A stretch of DNA of 64,000 nt from CAVQWH01 sp963718685 (GTDB taxonomy: Bacteria > Patescibacteriota > Saccharimonadia > Saccharimonadales > Saccharimonadaceae), in the NCBI GenBank assembly GCA_963718685.1, contig OY970356.1, positions 248,001-312,000 on the forward strand. The letters are read 5' to 3'. Made by a program: the position numbers and the translations under genes. The notes below the pieces were generated by a model. The model made no database searches and was not told the origin of the DNA. It saw only the letters and a list, made by a program, of their open reading frames with translations. Shown piece after piece: positions 34,918 through 43,359 of the stretch (the first letter of the stretch is position 1; each line of letters starts with the position of its first letter).

Positions 34918-36330
34918 ATGGGTGAGATTCAAAAAATCGTTGACTCTGTGCGGCTTGGCAAAAGCTCGGCTTTAGAACAGGTAGAAACAGCGTTGAAACT
35001 TGCTAAACAAAATCAAGACTACAATGCTTTAATAAATTTGACTGAAAAGCGGGCTATTGAACGGGCGAAACTAGTTGACGGTGAAGCGTCTGCCGGTAAG
35101 TCGCAGGGTCGCTTGTGTGGAGTGCCATTTGTGGCTAAAGATAACTTTTTAAGTTTTGGAGCTCCGACTACGGCCGGCAGCAAGATTTTAGAAAACTTCA
35201 AGGCGCCTTATCAAGCCACGGTCGTTGAGAAATTAGAAGCCGAGGGTGCAATCTGTATCGGCAAGACTAATATGGATGCATTTGGCCACGGAGCGAGTAC
35301 TGAGAATTCAGCATTTGGGCCGACTAAAAATGCCCACGATACGACCCGGGTTGCCGGGGGCAGCTCGGGAGGCTCGGCCGTAGCGGTTGCTCTGGGTATT
35401 GTACCCTTTGCACTTGGCACCGATACGGGCGGCTCAATTCGCCAACCTTCCAGCTTTAACGGCGTGGTTGGCATGAAACCTAGTTACGGCGCGGTCAGTC
35501 GTTATGGTGTAATTGCAATGGCTAGCAGCACCGATACTATAGGCGCTATAACTAAAACTGCTGCTGATAATGAACTAATACTTGATGTAATATCCGGACA
35601 AGATAAAAAAGACAGCAACACACTAAACGATTTTTTTAAGCCTCTGCCTCAATCTAGTCCTAAGCGTAAAATAGGAGTAATTAAAGAGTTCATGGGCAAG
35701 GGTATAGCAGTTGACCCTTCAGTACGCGAACTGGTTAGCAATTATGTAAGCAAACTCAGTAAAGCCGGCCACGATGTAGAAGAAGTTAGTTTACCGCTAT
35801 TAAAGTATAGTTTGCCGGCTTACTACATTATTGTTCCGGCAGAAGTTAGCTCTAACCTGGCACGTTATGACGGAATTAAATATGGATACAGAGCTGCGGA
35901 TGCCAAGAACCTGCATGAAGTTTACGGCTATAGCCGCGATCAGGGTTTTATGCCAGAAAATAAGCGCCGTATTATGATTGGCAGTTATGTACTTTCAAGC
36001 GGCTTTTTTGACGATTATTATTTACAAGCGCAAAAAGCCAGAACCCTGCTTATTCGGCAGTTTGCAGAAGTTTTTCAAAAGTATGATGTCTTGCTGGGGC
36101 CTACGGCATCTACGCCAGCCTTTAAATTAGGTGCCAAAACAGACGATCCGCTTCAAATGTATTTAGCCGATATTATGACGGTTGCTGCTAGTTTAGCGGG
36201 CTTGCCAGCCCTAAGTGTGCCAGCCGGGGTAGCTAAAGATAGCTTACCCGTCGGAGCTCAGCTCATAGGTCCATATAAGAAGGACGCTGAGCTTTTGGCT
36301 TTGGCGCGTAGCATAGAGGAGACTGAGTAA
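34918..36330 (+). CDS. gatA: Asp/Glu-tRNA amidotransferase subunit A
   Basis: 470 aa amidase-signature enzyme. The catalytic Lys lies in FVAKDNFLSFG, the Gly/Ser loop with both serines in GGSSGGSAVAVALG, and the remaining active-site loop in GTDTGGSIRQPSSFNG. It releases ammonia from Gln or Asn for GatB to convert Glu-tRNA-Gln to Gln-tRNA-Gln. The stop codon overlaps the next ATG by one base. Confidence 0.97.
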   Translation: MGEIQKIVDSVRLGKSSALEQVETALKLAKQNQDYNALINLTEKRAIERAKLVDGEASAGKSQGRLCGVPFVAKDNFLSFGAPTTAGSKILENFKAPYQATVVEKLEAEGAICIGKTNMDAFGHGASTENSAFGPTKNAHDTTRVAGGSSGGSAVAVALGIVPFALGTDTGGSIRQPSSFNGVVGMKPSYGAVSRYGVIAMASSTDTIGAITKTAADNELILDVISGQDKKDSNTLNDFFKPLPQSSPKRKIGVIKEFMGKGIAVDPSVRELVSNYVSKLSKAGHDVEEVSLPLLKYSLPAYYIIVPAEVSSNLARYDGIKYGYRAADAKNLHEVYGYSRDQGFMPENKRRIMIGSYVLSSGFFDDYYLQAQKARTLLIRQFAEVFQKYDVLLGPTASTPAFKLGAKTDDPLQMYLADIMTVAASLAGLPALSVPAGVAKDSLPVGAQLIGPYKKDAELLALARSIEETE

Positions 36331-36743
36331 TGGATAGTGCGCTGTTGATTATGCTAGGAGCTGTCTTATTTGTGGCAATTTTATTGCTAGTAATTATGGC
36401 TACTACCCGTAAATCTCCAAGAGGTATTGACGTTGAAGAGTTCCGCGCTAAGTGGCTTAAAATTGAAAATGAATTAAAAGACGATGAGCCGTCTTGTCAT
36501 TTGGCGGTGATTAATGGGGATAAACTTCTTGACCAAGCCCTGAAAGCACGCGGATTCAAAGGTGAGACTATGGGTGAAAGACTAAAAAGCGCTACGAGCC
36601 AGCTTCGCCATCGTAACGCCGTCTGGGAAGCTCATAAACTACGCAATCGGATAGTGCACGAAGAAGTGCGCCTAACCCGAACCGACGCCAGGCGCGCTTT
36701 GGCAGCTTTTAAAACTGCTCTAAGAGATGTGGGAGCAATTTAA
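36330..36743 (+). CDS. Membrane-anchored HEPN-like protein within the gat operon
   Basis: 137 aa. An N-terminal membrane helix (about 5-24) is followed by a basic linker and a helical domain ending in R105-N-R-I-V-H110 (KLRNRIVHEEV), an exact R-N-x3-H form of the HEPN R-x4-H motif. The rest (SCHLAVINGDKLLDQALKAR) fits a small helical bundle. It sits between gatA and gatB with one-base overlap upstream and 1 nt downstream. It may be an RNase, or simply a HEPN-fold scaffold; being membrane-bound in a tRNA-charging operon is odd. Confidence 0.6.
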   Translation: MDSALLIMLGAVLFVAILLLVIMATTRKSPRGIDVEEFRAKWLKIENELKDDEPSCHLAVINGDKLLDQALKARGFKGETMGERLKSATSQLRHRNAVWEAHKLRNRIVHEEVRLTRTDARRALAAFKTALRDVGAI

Positions 36744-36744
36744 G

Positions 36745-38205
36745 ATGGTAGACGAAAAGACTATAGCCAAATATCAACCGACGATTGGGATTGAATGTCA
36801 TGTACAGCTGGCTACTGACACAAAGCTATTTAGCGGAGCCAGCAACGAGGCAGATGACAAAGAACCGAACCTAGCAACCAACCCGATAGACTTTGGTCTA
36901 CCCGGGACTTTGCCGGTTCTTAACCGCGCGGCCGTGAAGCTGGCAATTAAAGCGGGCTTAGCTATGAATTGTGAAATTCATCATGTCAGTCGTTTTGATC
37001 GCAAGCATTATTTTTACCCAGACCTACCTAAGGGTTATCAAATCAGCCAGCTTTACCGGCCTATTATCGGGTCAGGCGAAGTAAACGTTCCTTTATCGGA
37101 GGGCAAAATTAAAAAGGTTCGTATTAATCATACCCACCTTGAAGAAGATGCCGGTAAATTTACTCACGCAGAAGGCACTGAATATAGCCTTGTAGATCTT
37201 AATCGTGCCGGGACGCCTTTGATTGAAATTGTGTCAGAGCCGGATTTGCATAGCGCAGCTGAAGCGAAATCCTACGCACAAGAGCTTTATTTGTTAATGG
37301 TTTATGCCGGTGTAACACACGGCAACCTTTACCGAGGGAACATACGCTTTGACGTTAACGTTTCGGTCGCAAAGCCAGAAAACGCGCTAGGAAAACGCGC
37401 AGAAGTTAAAAATCTAAATTCGTTCCGCAGTGTAGAGCGGGCGATTGAGTTTGAAGTCAAGCGGCAGGTAGGGCTGCTGGAAAAAGGCAAAAAAGTCCAT
37501 CAGGAAACTCGTGGCTGGAATGAAGCTAAGCAAAAAACTACCAGTCAACGCTCTAAAGAAGAGGCTCAAGACTATCGCTACATGCCAGAGCCTGACGTTC
37601 CGCCGATTGTGCTGTCTGCCAAAGACATAGAGGCTGTTAAAGACAAGTTGCCAACCTTGCCGCCGGAATATCGTAAAAGCTGGCAACCGCTAAAGTTAGA
37701 CTCATCGGTTGTTACTGCGTTACTTGCTAAACCCTCGCAAGCACGCTTAGTAAGCGAGATTAAGCAAACTAGCGATGATGCTACGGCACGCCGAGTAGCT
37801 CACTGGTTTGCTGGCTCTGTTTCTAGCAGCGAAGAGCCTAGTTTTGTAGAGTCCGGGGTTGAGTTAGCTCCAGAACCATTTATTGAGCTGGCTAAGATGG
37901 TGGAGTCGTCAGAGTTAAACTCTACGGCGGCTAAAGAGGTATTCACGGAGCTTCTAAATGGCGCTGAATCTCCCCGCCAAATCGCTGAAAAGAAAAACTT
38001 ACTGCAAGTTAGTGACGAGTCGGCTATTTTAGATATAGTTAAAGAAGTATTAGCTAGCCCCGAAGCTCAGCAAGCCGTAGCGGACATTCAAGCCGGCCAA
38101 GAAAAAGCCATCGGCTTTTTGGTCGGGCAAGTTATGAAAAAGTCCCAAGGCAAAGCCAACCCGGGCATGGTGCAAAAGCTCATAAAGCAACAAATTTCAT
38201 CTTAA
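36745..38205 (+). CDS. gatB: Asp/Glu-tRNA amidotransferase subunit B
   Basis: 486 aa from the ATG at 36745 (a GGGAG site about 10 nt upstream); an in-frame ATG at 36727 lies in the previous gene. GatB features: IGIECHVQLATDTKLFSGAS, KHYFYPDLPKGYQISQ, the kinase/transferase core, RYMPEPDVPP and the C-terminal YqeY-like tail (GQVMKKSQGKANPGMVQKL). It phosphorylates and amidates Glu on tRNA-Gln. Together with tRNA-Gln(CTG) it supports indirect Gln-tRNA formation. Confidence 0.97.
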   Translation: MVDEKTIAKYQPTIGIECHVQLATDTKLFSGASNEADDKEPNLATNPIDFGLPGTLPVLNRAAVKLAIKAGLAMNCEIHHVSRFDRKHYFYPDLPKGYQISQLYRPIIGSGEVNVPLSEGKIKKVRINHTHLEEDAGKFTHAEGTEYSLVDLNRAGTPLIEIVSEPDLHSAAEAKSYAQELYLLMVYAGVTHGNLYRGNIRFDVNVSVAKPENALGKRAEVKNLNSFRSVERAIEFEVKRQVGLLEKGKKVHQETRGWNEAKQKTTSQRSKEEAQDYRYMPEPDVPPIVLSAKDIEAVKDKLPTLPPEYRKSWQPLKLDSSVVTALLAKPSQARLVSEIKQTSDDATARRVAHWFAGSVSSSEEPSFVESGVELAPEPFIELAKMVESSELNSTAAKEVFTELLNGAESPRQIAEKKNLLQVSDESAILDIVKEVLASPEAQQAVADIQAGQEKAIGFLVGQVMKKSQGKANPGMVQKLIKQQISS

Positions 38206-38246
38206 TTTCAGATTAGAAGTCTGACAGACCACTTAGGGGATTATGT

Positions 38247-38252
38247 TATAAT
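38247..38252 (+). promoter_or_regulatory. -10 box of the DUF948/YtxH operon
   Basis: TATAAT 39 nt upstream of the ATG at 38292. No clear -35 box. Confidence 0.4.
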
Positions 38253-38291
38253 TGTCATTAGAGTAAAAATTATAAACGATTGGATCAATTT

Positions 38292-38543
38292 ATGAATGAC
38301 GCAGCCAGTATTTTAGTTATCATCTTAGGTGCATTTTTAGCTATCTTCCTAATACTTGCAATTATTTTAGTCATTTATTTGATCCGGGTTTCTAGGCGCA
38401 TTAACGCTATCACTAGTTCGGTTCAGGGTACAACCGAGAAAGTCGAGGAGGTCGTAGCCGGAGTTAGCAAAGTGACATCACCGATGCTTATTGCTAAACT
38501 GATTATGAGACAATTTAAATCTAGCAAGAAGCGAAAGGAGTAA
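38292..38543 (+). CDS. DUF948-like small membrane protein
   Basis: 83 aa from the ATG at 38292 (the TTG at 38280 is less likely). One N-terminal membrane helix (about 8-33) is followed by an amphipathic helix (RINAITSSVQGTTEKVEEVV) and a basic end. The layout resembles DUF948 proteins that accompany YtxH in Gram-positive stress operons. It is followed directly by a YtxH-like gene and a DUF5665-like gene. Confidence 0.65.
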   Translation: MNDAASILVIILGAFLAIFLILAIILVIYLIRVSRRINAITSSVQGTTEKVEEVVAGVSKVTSPMLIAKLIMRQFKSSKKRKE

Positions 38544-38545
38544 TT

Positions 38546-38863
38546 ATGTCAAAGGGAAAAGGTAAATTTACACTCGGGGCCATTGTAGGAATCGCGGCTG
38601 GTGTAGTAGCTGGCATGTTGACTGCCCCAAAAAGCGGCAAAGAAACCCGTAGTGATATCAAACAAAAAGCGGACAAGCTGAAAGAAGATGCCGATCAAAA
38701 GGCAGATAAGGCTAAAAGAGGTGCCGCTCAACGAGCCGATCAAGCTAAAGAAGCTGTTACCGGTGCGGCAGATGACGCACGAGATAAAGCAGAAGATTTA
38801 AAATCTCGCGCTAGCGAAGCCGTTAAAGGCGCTAAAGCAGGTTTTAATAAAAAGAAGCGTTAA
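38546..38863 (+). CDS. YtxH-like stress/envelope protein
   Basis: 105 aa. The N-terminal glycine-rich membrane segment (LGAIVGIAAGVVAGMLTAPK) with the TAPKSGKETR motif is typical of YtxH. The rest is an 11-mer-like Lys/Asp/Ala helix repeat (ADQKADKAKRGAAQRADQAK), similar to apolipophorin/LEA-like proteins. It probably binds membranes under stress. A good AAAGGAG site overlaps the stop of the DUF948-like gene. Confidence 0.8.
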   Translation: MSKGKGKFTLGAIVGIAAGVVAGMLTAPKSGKETRSDIKQKADKLKEDADQKADKAKRGAAQRADQAKEAVTGAADDARDKAEDLKSRASEAVKGAKAGFNKKKR

Positions 38864-38871
38864 GAACTTCT

Positions 38872-39165
38872 ATGCCCGACAAGCGACAAGGATGGTTCAA
38901 AACCCATTTACAGAGTTTGACTGATGCCCAGGTGAGGGGGGCGCAACATAGTCTTTTAGAACAACTGTTTCAAGACCACTATAAGAATCGCTTAAATATT
39001 TATAAAGTAAATTTTTTCAGAGGTATTGCTTTTGGATTTGGCAGCGTAATAGGGGCAACTGTGGTAGTTGCTCTGATTCTGTGGGTAATGTCATGGTTCG
39101 TAGATTTGCCCTTCCTGGGTAATTTATTCCATGAAACCAGACAAACTATTCAGAACAATAGATAA
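38872..39165 (+). CDS. DUF5665-like membrane protein
   Basis: 97 aa. A hydrophilic N-terminus (about 1-45) leads into FFRGIAFGFGSVIGATVVVA, the conserved segment of DUF5665 proteins, and one to two membrane helices (about 46-75). The family is frequent in CPR bacteria, with unknown function. Third gene of the envelope operon, 8 nt after the YtxH-like gene. Confidence 0.75.
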   Translation: MPDKRQGWFKTHLQSLTDAQVRGAQHSLLEQLFQDHYKNRLNIYKVNFFRGIAFGFGSVIGATVVVALILWVMSWFVDLPFLGNLFHETRQTIQNNR

Positions 39166-39207
39166 AGTTTGCTAAACCGTACTGAGTTATAAAATAAAAA
39201 AGGAGTG

Positions 39208-42200
39208 ATGAAAGAGGTGTCAAAGTCGACGTTGCAGCCATCCGATTATGTTCATCTGCACAATCATACGCATCATAGCTTACTTGATGGCATGACAAAG
39301 GTGGGTGAGCTGGTTGACCAAGTTAAGAAACTTGGTATGCATGCAATTGCGATTACCGATCATGGCACTCTTTCTGGGGCTATTGAATTTTACAAAGCCT
39401 GCAAGGCAGCTGACATTAAACCGATAATCGGTATGGAAGCTTACGTAGCAGCTCGTAAAATGACAGACCGCGATCCGGCTAAAGACAAGAATCGCTATCA
39501 CTTGATTTTATTGGCAATGAACAACCAGGGCTACCAGAATTTGATGCAACTTGCTACGAAGGCTAGCCTTGAGGGATTTTATTACAAACCGCGAATTGAT
39601 AGGGAGATTTTAGAAAAGTATAACCAAGGCCTCATAGTACTTAGCGGTTGTGGTAGCGGTGAGCTTGGTGAAGCGCTAAAGAACGATGACTATGAAGCTG
39701 CTAAGAAAATTGCTTCTTGGTATAAGAAAGTCTTCGGTGATCGCTATTATTTAGAGATTCAAGATCATAATGAGTGGGCTGAGCAAGTTAAGATAAACGA
39801 GGGAGTTTTTAAGCTTTCCAAAGAACTTAATATTCCAAAGGTTATTACTGGTGATGCGCATTATTTACGTCCGGAAGACCGAGATGCCCATGAAATTTTG
39901 TTATGTGTTGGCACCGGCTCGTATCTAAGTGATAAAAACCGCATGTCGCTTAGCGACTTTCACCTACATGTTACCGACCCGAAAGATGTTATCAAACGCT
40001 GGGGCGAAGAGTATCCGGATATTATTAAAAACACCAAGGAAATTGCCGATAGGTGCGAAGTAGAAATCGAGTTAGGCAAGATATTAATCCCAACTTTTCC
40101 TACGCCACATGGCGAAAGTGAAAAAAGTTATCTGCATAAGCTAGTGTGGAGTGGGCTGGCCTGGCGCTATGGTCAGATTTCCGCCGCTGAAGCGTCTAAG
40201 CTAACTCCTAAAAAAGCTCAACAAAAACTCACTGAAGAAATAATCACGCGAGCCGAATATGAACTTAGTATTATGGACTCAATGGGTTACAACGGCTACT
40301 TTTTAATTGTTCAGGATTTTATTAACTGGGGGAAAGATCGCGGTATTATTTTTGGGCCGGGGCGCGGCTCGGCAGCCGGTTCAATTGTTTCATATTCACT
40401 GAGAATCACTGAGATAGACCCACTTGAGTACGGCCTGATGTTTGAACGGTTTTTAAACCCAAACCGAATTTCTATGCCAGATATTGATATTGATATTCAA
40501 GATTCTCGCCGTGGCGAGGTAATTGATTATTGCGTAGAAAAATATGGTAAAAACCGTGTAGCAAACATTGTTACTTTTGGCACTATGGCCGCTAGGGCAG
40601 CAATGCGCGACGTGGCACGAGTATTGGAAGTTCCTTATTCGGAAGCCGATACGTTGGCAAAACTGGTTCCCCCTCCAGTACAGGGGCGTCATACTCCGTT
40701 GACTGACAGTATTAAAAAAGATGATGATTTGAAAAAAGAATATAAAGATAATCCGACCGCCAAACGTGTGATTGATTTTGCTTCACGGTTGGAGGGAACA
40801 ATTCGTTCACACGGCGTACACGCTGCAGGGGTAGTGATTGCTCCTGATGAAATTGTAAAGTTCGTTCCACTTGAAATGGCACAAAAAGGCGTAATTGCTA
40901 CTCAGTACTCAATGGGACCGGTCGAAGAGCTTGGCCTGTTAAAGATGGACTTTCTGGGTTTGTCTAACTTAACGATTATCAATAACGCTCTACGCATAAT
41001 TAAAAAAGTTTATCAAACAGATATTAACTTAGGAGATATTAAAAAAGACGATCCAAAAACCTTTGAGTTGCTACAGAGAGGTGATACGACCGGAGTATTC
41101 CAGGTGGAATCTGCCGGCATGAAGCGGTACCTAAAGGAGCTTAAGCCAACTCTGTTCGAAGACATTATCGCTATGAACGCGCTGTACCGTCCTGGTCCAA
41201 TGTCGGAGATACCGCGATTCATTAAAGGCAAAAATAATTCATCTTCTGTTAAATACTTACACAAATCACTAAAACCGATTTTGGAAGACACTTACGGAGT
41301 TATGGTTTACCAAGAGCAAATCATTAACTTACTGCAACTGGTAGCTGGTTATAGTCCAGGCGAGGCCGATTTAGTTCGGAAAGCCATTGGTAAAAAGAAA
41401 CGCGATATCATGCAGGCGGAAGAACCAAAGTTTATTGCCGGCTGCAAGAAACAAGGATTAACTGAAGCTCAAGCCAAGCAGCTTTGGGCACAAATTCAAC
41501 CGTTTGCCGACTACTCGTTTAACAAAGCTCACGCTACTTGTTATGCCCAGATTTCTTACTGGACAGCGTACCTTAAAGCCCATTATCCGGATGCATTTAT
41601 GGCAGCACTCATGACAAGTGATCGTGGTGATATAGATCGTCTGGCTATTGAAATTAGCGAGTGTCAAAAAATTGGTCTTACGGTTTTGCCGCCAGATGTT
41701 AATGAAAGTTTCGTAGAATTTAGTGTGGTGCCTAGCAAATCGGCAATAAGGTTCGGGCTGGCAGCAGTAAAAGGCGTTGGCACCGGTGCGGTTGAGGAAA
41801 TTTTGCGGGCTCGTGAAGAGGAAAAATTTACCAGCGTAGACGATTTTGCACGCAGAGTCAGCCCCGCCAAAGTTAATCGTAAGGCTTGGGAAGCTTTGAT
41901 TAAATCAGGCGCTTTCGACCAATTGGCTGATAGGTCTGATTTACTATTCAATCTAGATAATTTACTCGGGGTGGCCGCTAAACTACATAAAGAAGCCTTA
42001 AGTGGTCAGGTCAACCTGTTTGGTGATGAAGCAACATCTTCGGTTTCTTCTATTAAACTGTCGGATGCACCCGAGAAGCACGGCTCGCGAGAACGCCTGG
42101 GTTGGGAAAGAGAGCTGCTAGGTTTATATCTAAGCTCACACCCGCTAGACCCTTATGAAATGTATCTGTCCGAACAAACCGTATCCTTCGATAAGATATT

Positions 42201-42807
42201 ACCCGAGCATAGCGGTAAAATCGTTACTGTAGGCGGCTTAGTGAGCACAATACGTGCCATCACTACTAAGAATGGCAGCAAAATGGCCTTTGTTGCCATA
42301 GAAGATAAGACTGCGGATGGAGAAATTATTGTTTTTCCCAAGTTATTTAGCGACATAGCCGAAGAACTAACCCAAGATGCGATTATTAAGGTAAAAGGCA
42401 AAGCAAGTTTTCAAGACAGAAATGGCCAGTTAACTGAAGAGTTAAAGATAATTGCCGACGAACTAACTATTATTACCTCAGAAGAGCTTGATAACTATAA
42501 ACCGATTGGCAAAACACTTGCCGCCCCACGGTCTAAAAAGCCCTCTACGCCTGCGCCTATGCCTAGTTTAGAAAACAAAATTATTTCGAAAACTTTGTAT
42601 ATTCACATTAAAGACCCTGACGATCACGAAAGACTTCTAAAAATGAAACAAACTTTAAATAACTATCCTGGTAGTGAGTCTGTAGTTCTAGTTTTAGGTG
42701 AAGGAAAACAATCAGCTTTGCGCTTACCTTTCAAGGTAGGAACGAACGGAGATTTAACTGAGAAATTAGCCAAACTTTATAGTCCTGAATGTGTCGTTAT
42801 TAAGTAG
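39208..42807 (+). CDS. dnaE: DNA polymerase III alpha subunit
   Basis: About 1199 aa. GTG 39205, ATG 39208 and GTG 39217 are all possible: the AGGAG at 39201-39205 is too close for the ATG and 11 nt from the second GTG. PHP domain with HLHNHTHHSLLDG, catalytic Asp triad region MPDIDIDIQDSR, a GPGRGSAAGS palm loop, the fingers, a C-terminal HhH part, and an OB fold (IVTVGGLVSTIRAITTKNG). This is the replicative polymerase. The PHP metal residues look intact, so it may proofread. It overlaps the SpoU gene by 8 nt at the 3' end. Confidence 0.97.
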   Translation: MKEVSKSTLQPSDYVHLHNHTHHSLLDGMTKVGELVDQVKKLGMHAIAITDHGTLSGAIEFYKACKAADIKPIIGMEAYVAARKMTDRDPAKDKNRYHLILLAMNNQGYQNLMQLATKASLEGFYYKPRIDREILEKYNQGLIVLSGCGSGELGEALKNDDYEAAKKIASWYKKVFGDRYYLEIQDHNEWAEQVKINEGVFKLSKELNIPKVITGDAHYLRPEDRDAHEILLCVGTGSYLSDKNRMSLSDFHLHVTDPKDVIKRWGEEYPDIIKNTKEIADRCEVEIELGKILIPTFPTPHGESEKSYLHKLVWSGLAWRYGQISAAEASKLTPKKAQQKLTEEIITRAEYELSIMDSMGYNGYFLIVQDFINWGKDRGIIFGPGRGSAAGSIVSYSLRITEIDPLEYGLMFERFLNPNRISMPDIDIDIQDSRRGEVIDYCVEKYGKNRVANIVTFGTMAARAAMRDVARVLEVPYSEADTLAKLVPPPVQGRHTPLTDSIKKDDDLKKEYKDNPTAKRVIDFASRLEGTIRSHGVHAAGVVIAPDEIVKFVPLEMAQKGVIATQYSMGPVEELGLLKMDFLGLSNLTIINNALRIIKKVYQTDINLGDIKKDDPKTFELLQRGDTTGVFQVESAGMKRYLKELKPTLFEDIIAMNALYRPGPMSEIPRFIKGKNNSSSVKYLHKSLKPILEDTYGVMVYQEQIINLLQLVAGYSPGEADLVRKAIGKKKRDIMQAEEPKFIAGCKKQGLTEAQAKQLWAQIQPFADYSFNKAHATCYAQISYWTAYLKAHYPDAFMAALMTSDRGDIDRLAIEISECQKIGLTVLPPDVNESFVEFSVVPSKSAIRFGLAAVKGVGTGAVEEILRAREEEKFTSVDDFARRVSPAKVNRKAWEALIKSGAFDQLADRSDLLFNLDNLLGVAAKLHKEALSGQVNLFGDEATSSVSSIKLSDAPEKHGSRERLGWERELLGLYLSSHPLDPYEMYLSEQTVSFDKILPEHSGKIVTVGGLVSTIRAITTKNGSKMAFVAIEDKTADGEIIVFPKLFSDIAEELTQDAIIKVKGKASFQDRNGQLTEELKIIADELTIITSEELDNYKPIGKTLAAPRSKKPSTPAPMPSLENKIISKTLYIHIKDPDDHERLLKMKQTLNNYPGSESVVLVLGEGKQSALRLPFKVGTNGDLTEKLAKLYSPECVVIK

Positions 42808-43303
42808 AGGTTGTTAAGCCGTATAGCGCTATACCGGTAGCTACCGCCACGTTAAACGACTCTTTTTTGCCAAACATGGGTATCTCTAGTAAAACCTCAC
42901 ATTGGTTACGAATTTCAGGCGTTAAACCTTTTAACTCTTCGCCAACTATCAAGGCTAACTTATCAGTTGTTTTAAAGTCTTTTAATACAGTGGAGTTTTT
43001 GTCTTGCTCTAGTCCGGCTATAACGTACCCTTTGTCTTTAAGTGAAACGATTAACTCCATTAAGTCTTGATGATGCGTGAAATCTAAATATTTCTCAGCG
43101 CCCAGAGCGGTTTTACTAATTTGCTTGGTTAGCTTATCTGTAATATGAGGTAGTCGTGTATCTTTTTGTAACTTCGGGTACGGGCTGTAGCCGGTTAAGT
43201 AAAGTTTTTCTACCCCAAAACCTTCACAGCTGCGAAATATTGAGCCGATATTGTGAGCAGAGCGAATATTATGAGCAATCACTGTCAATTTTATTTGTGG
43301 CAT
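42800..43303 (-). CDS. SpoU/TrmH-family RNA methyltransferase
   Basis: 167 aa, SPOUT fold. The three motifs are intact: NIRSAHNIGSIFRSC (motif 1), LALIVGEELKGL (motif 2) and IPMFGKKESFNVAVATGIALY (motif 3, the SAM-binding knot). It lacks the N-terminal RNA-binding extension of TrmH/RlmB. It likely 2'-O-methylates a tRNA or rRNA ribose; the target is unknown. TATAAT lies 7 nt before the ATG (leaderless). The 3' end overlaps dnaE by 8 nt. Confidence 0.9.
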   Translation of the reverse strand: MPQIKLTVIAHNIRSAHNIGSIFRSCEGFGVEKLYLTGYSPYPKLQKDTRLPHITDKLTKQISKTALGAEKYLDFTHHQDLMELIVSLKDKGYVIAGLEQDKNSTVLKDFKTTDKLALIVGEELKGLTPEIRNQCEVLLEIPMFGKKESFNVAVATGIALYGLTTST

Positions 43304-43359
43304 ATATAAGATTATAACTTAGCGACAGCACTTATGCTTTTCTGCTACAATAAGTCGTA

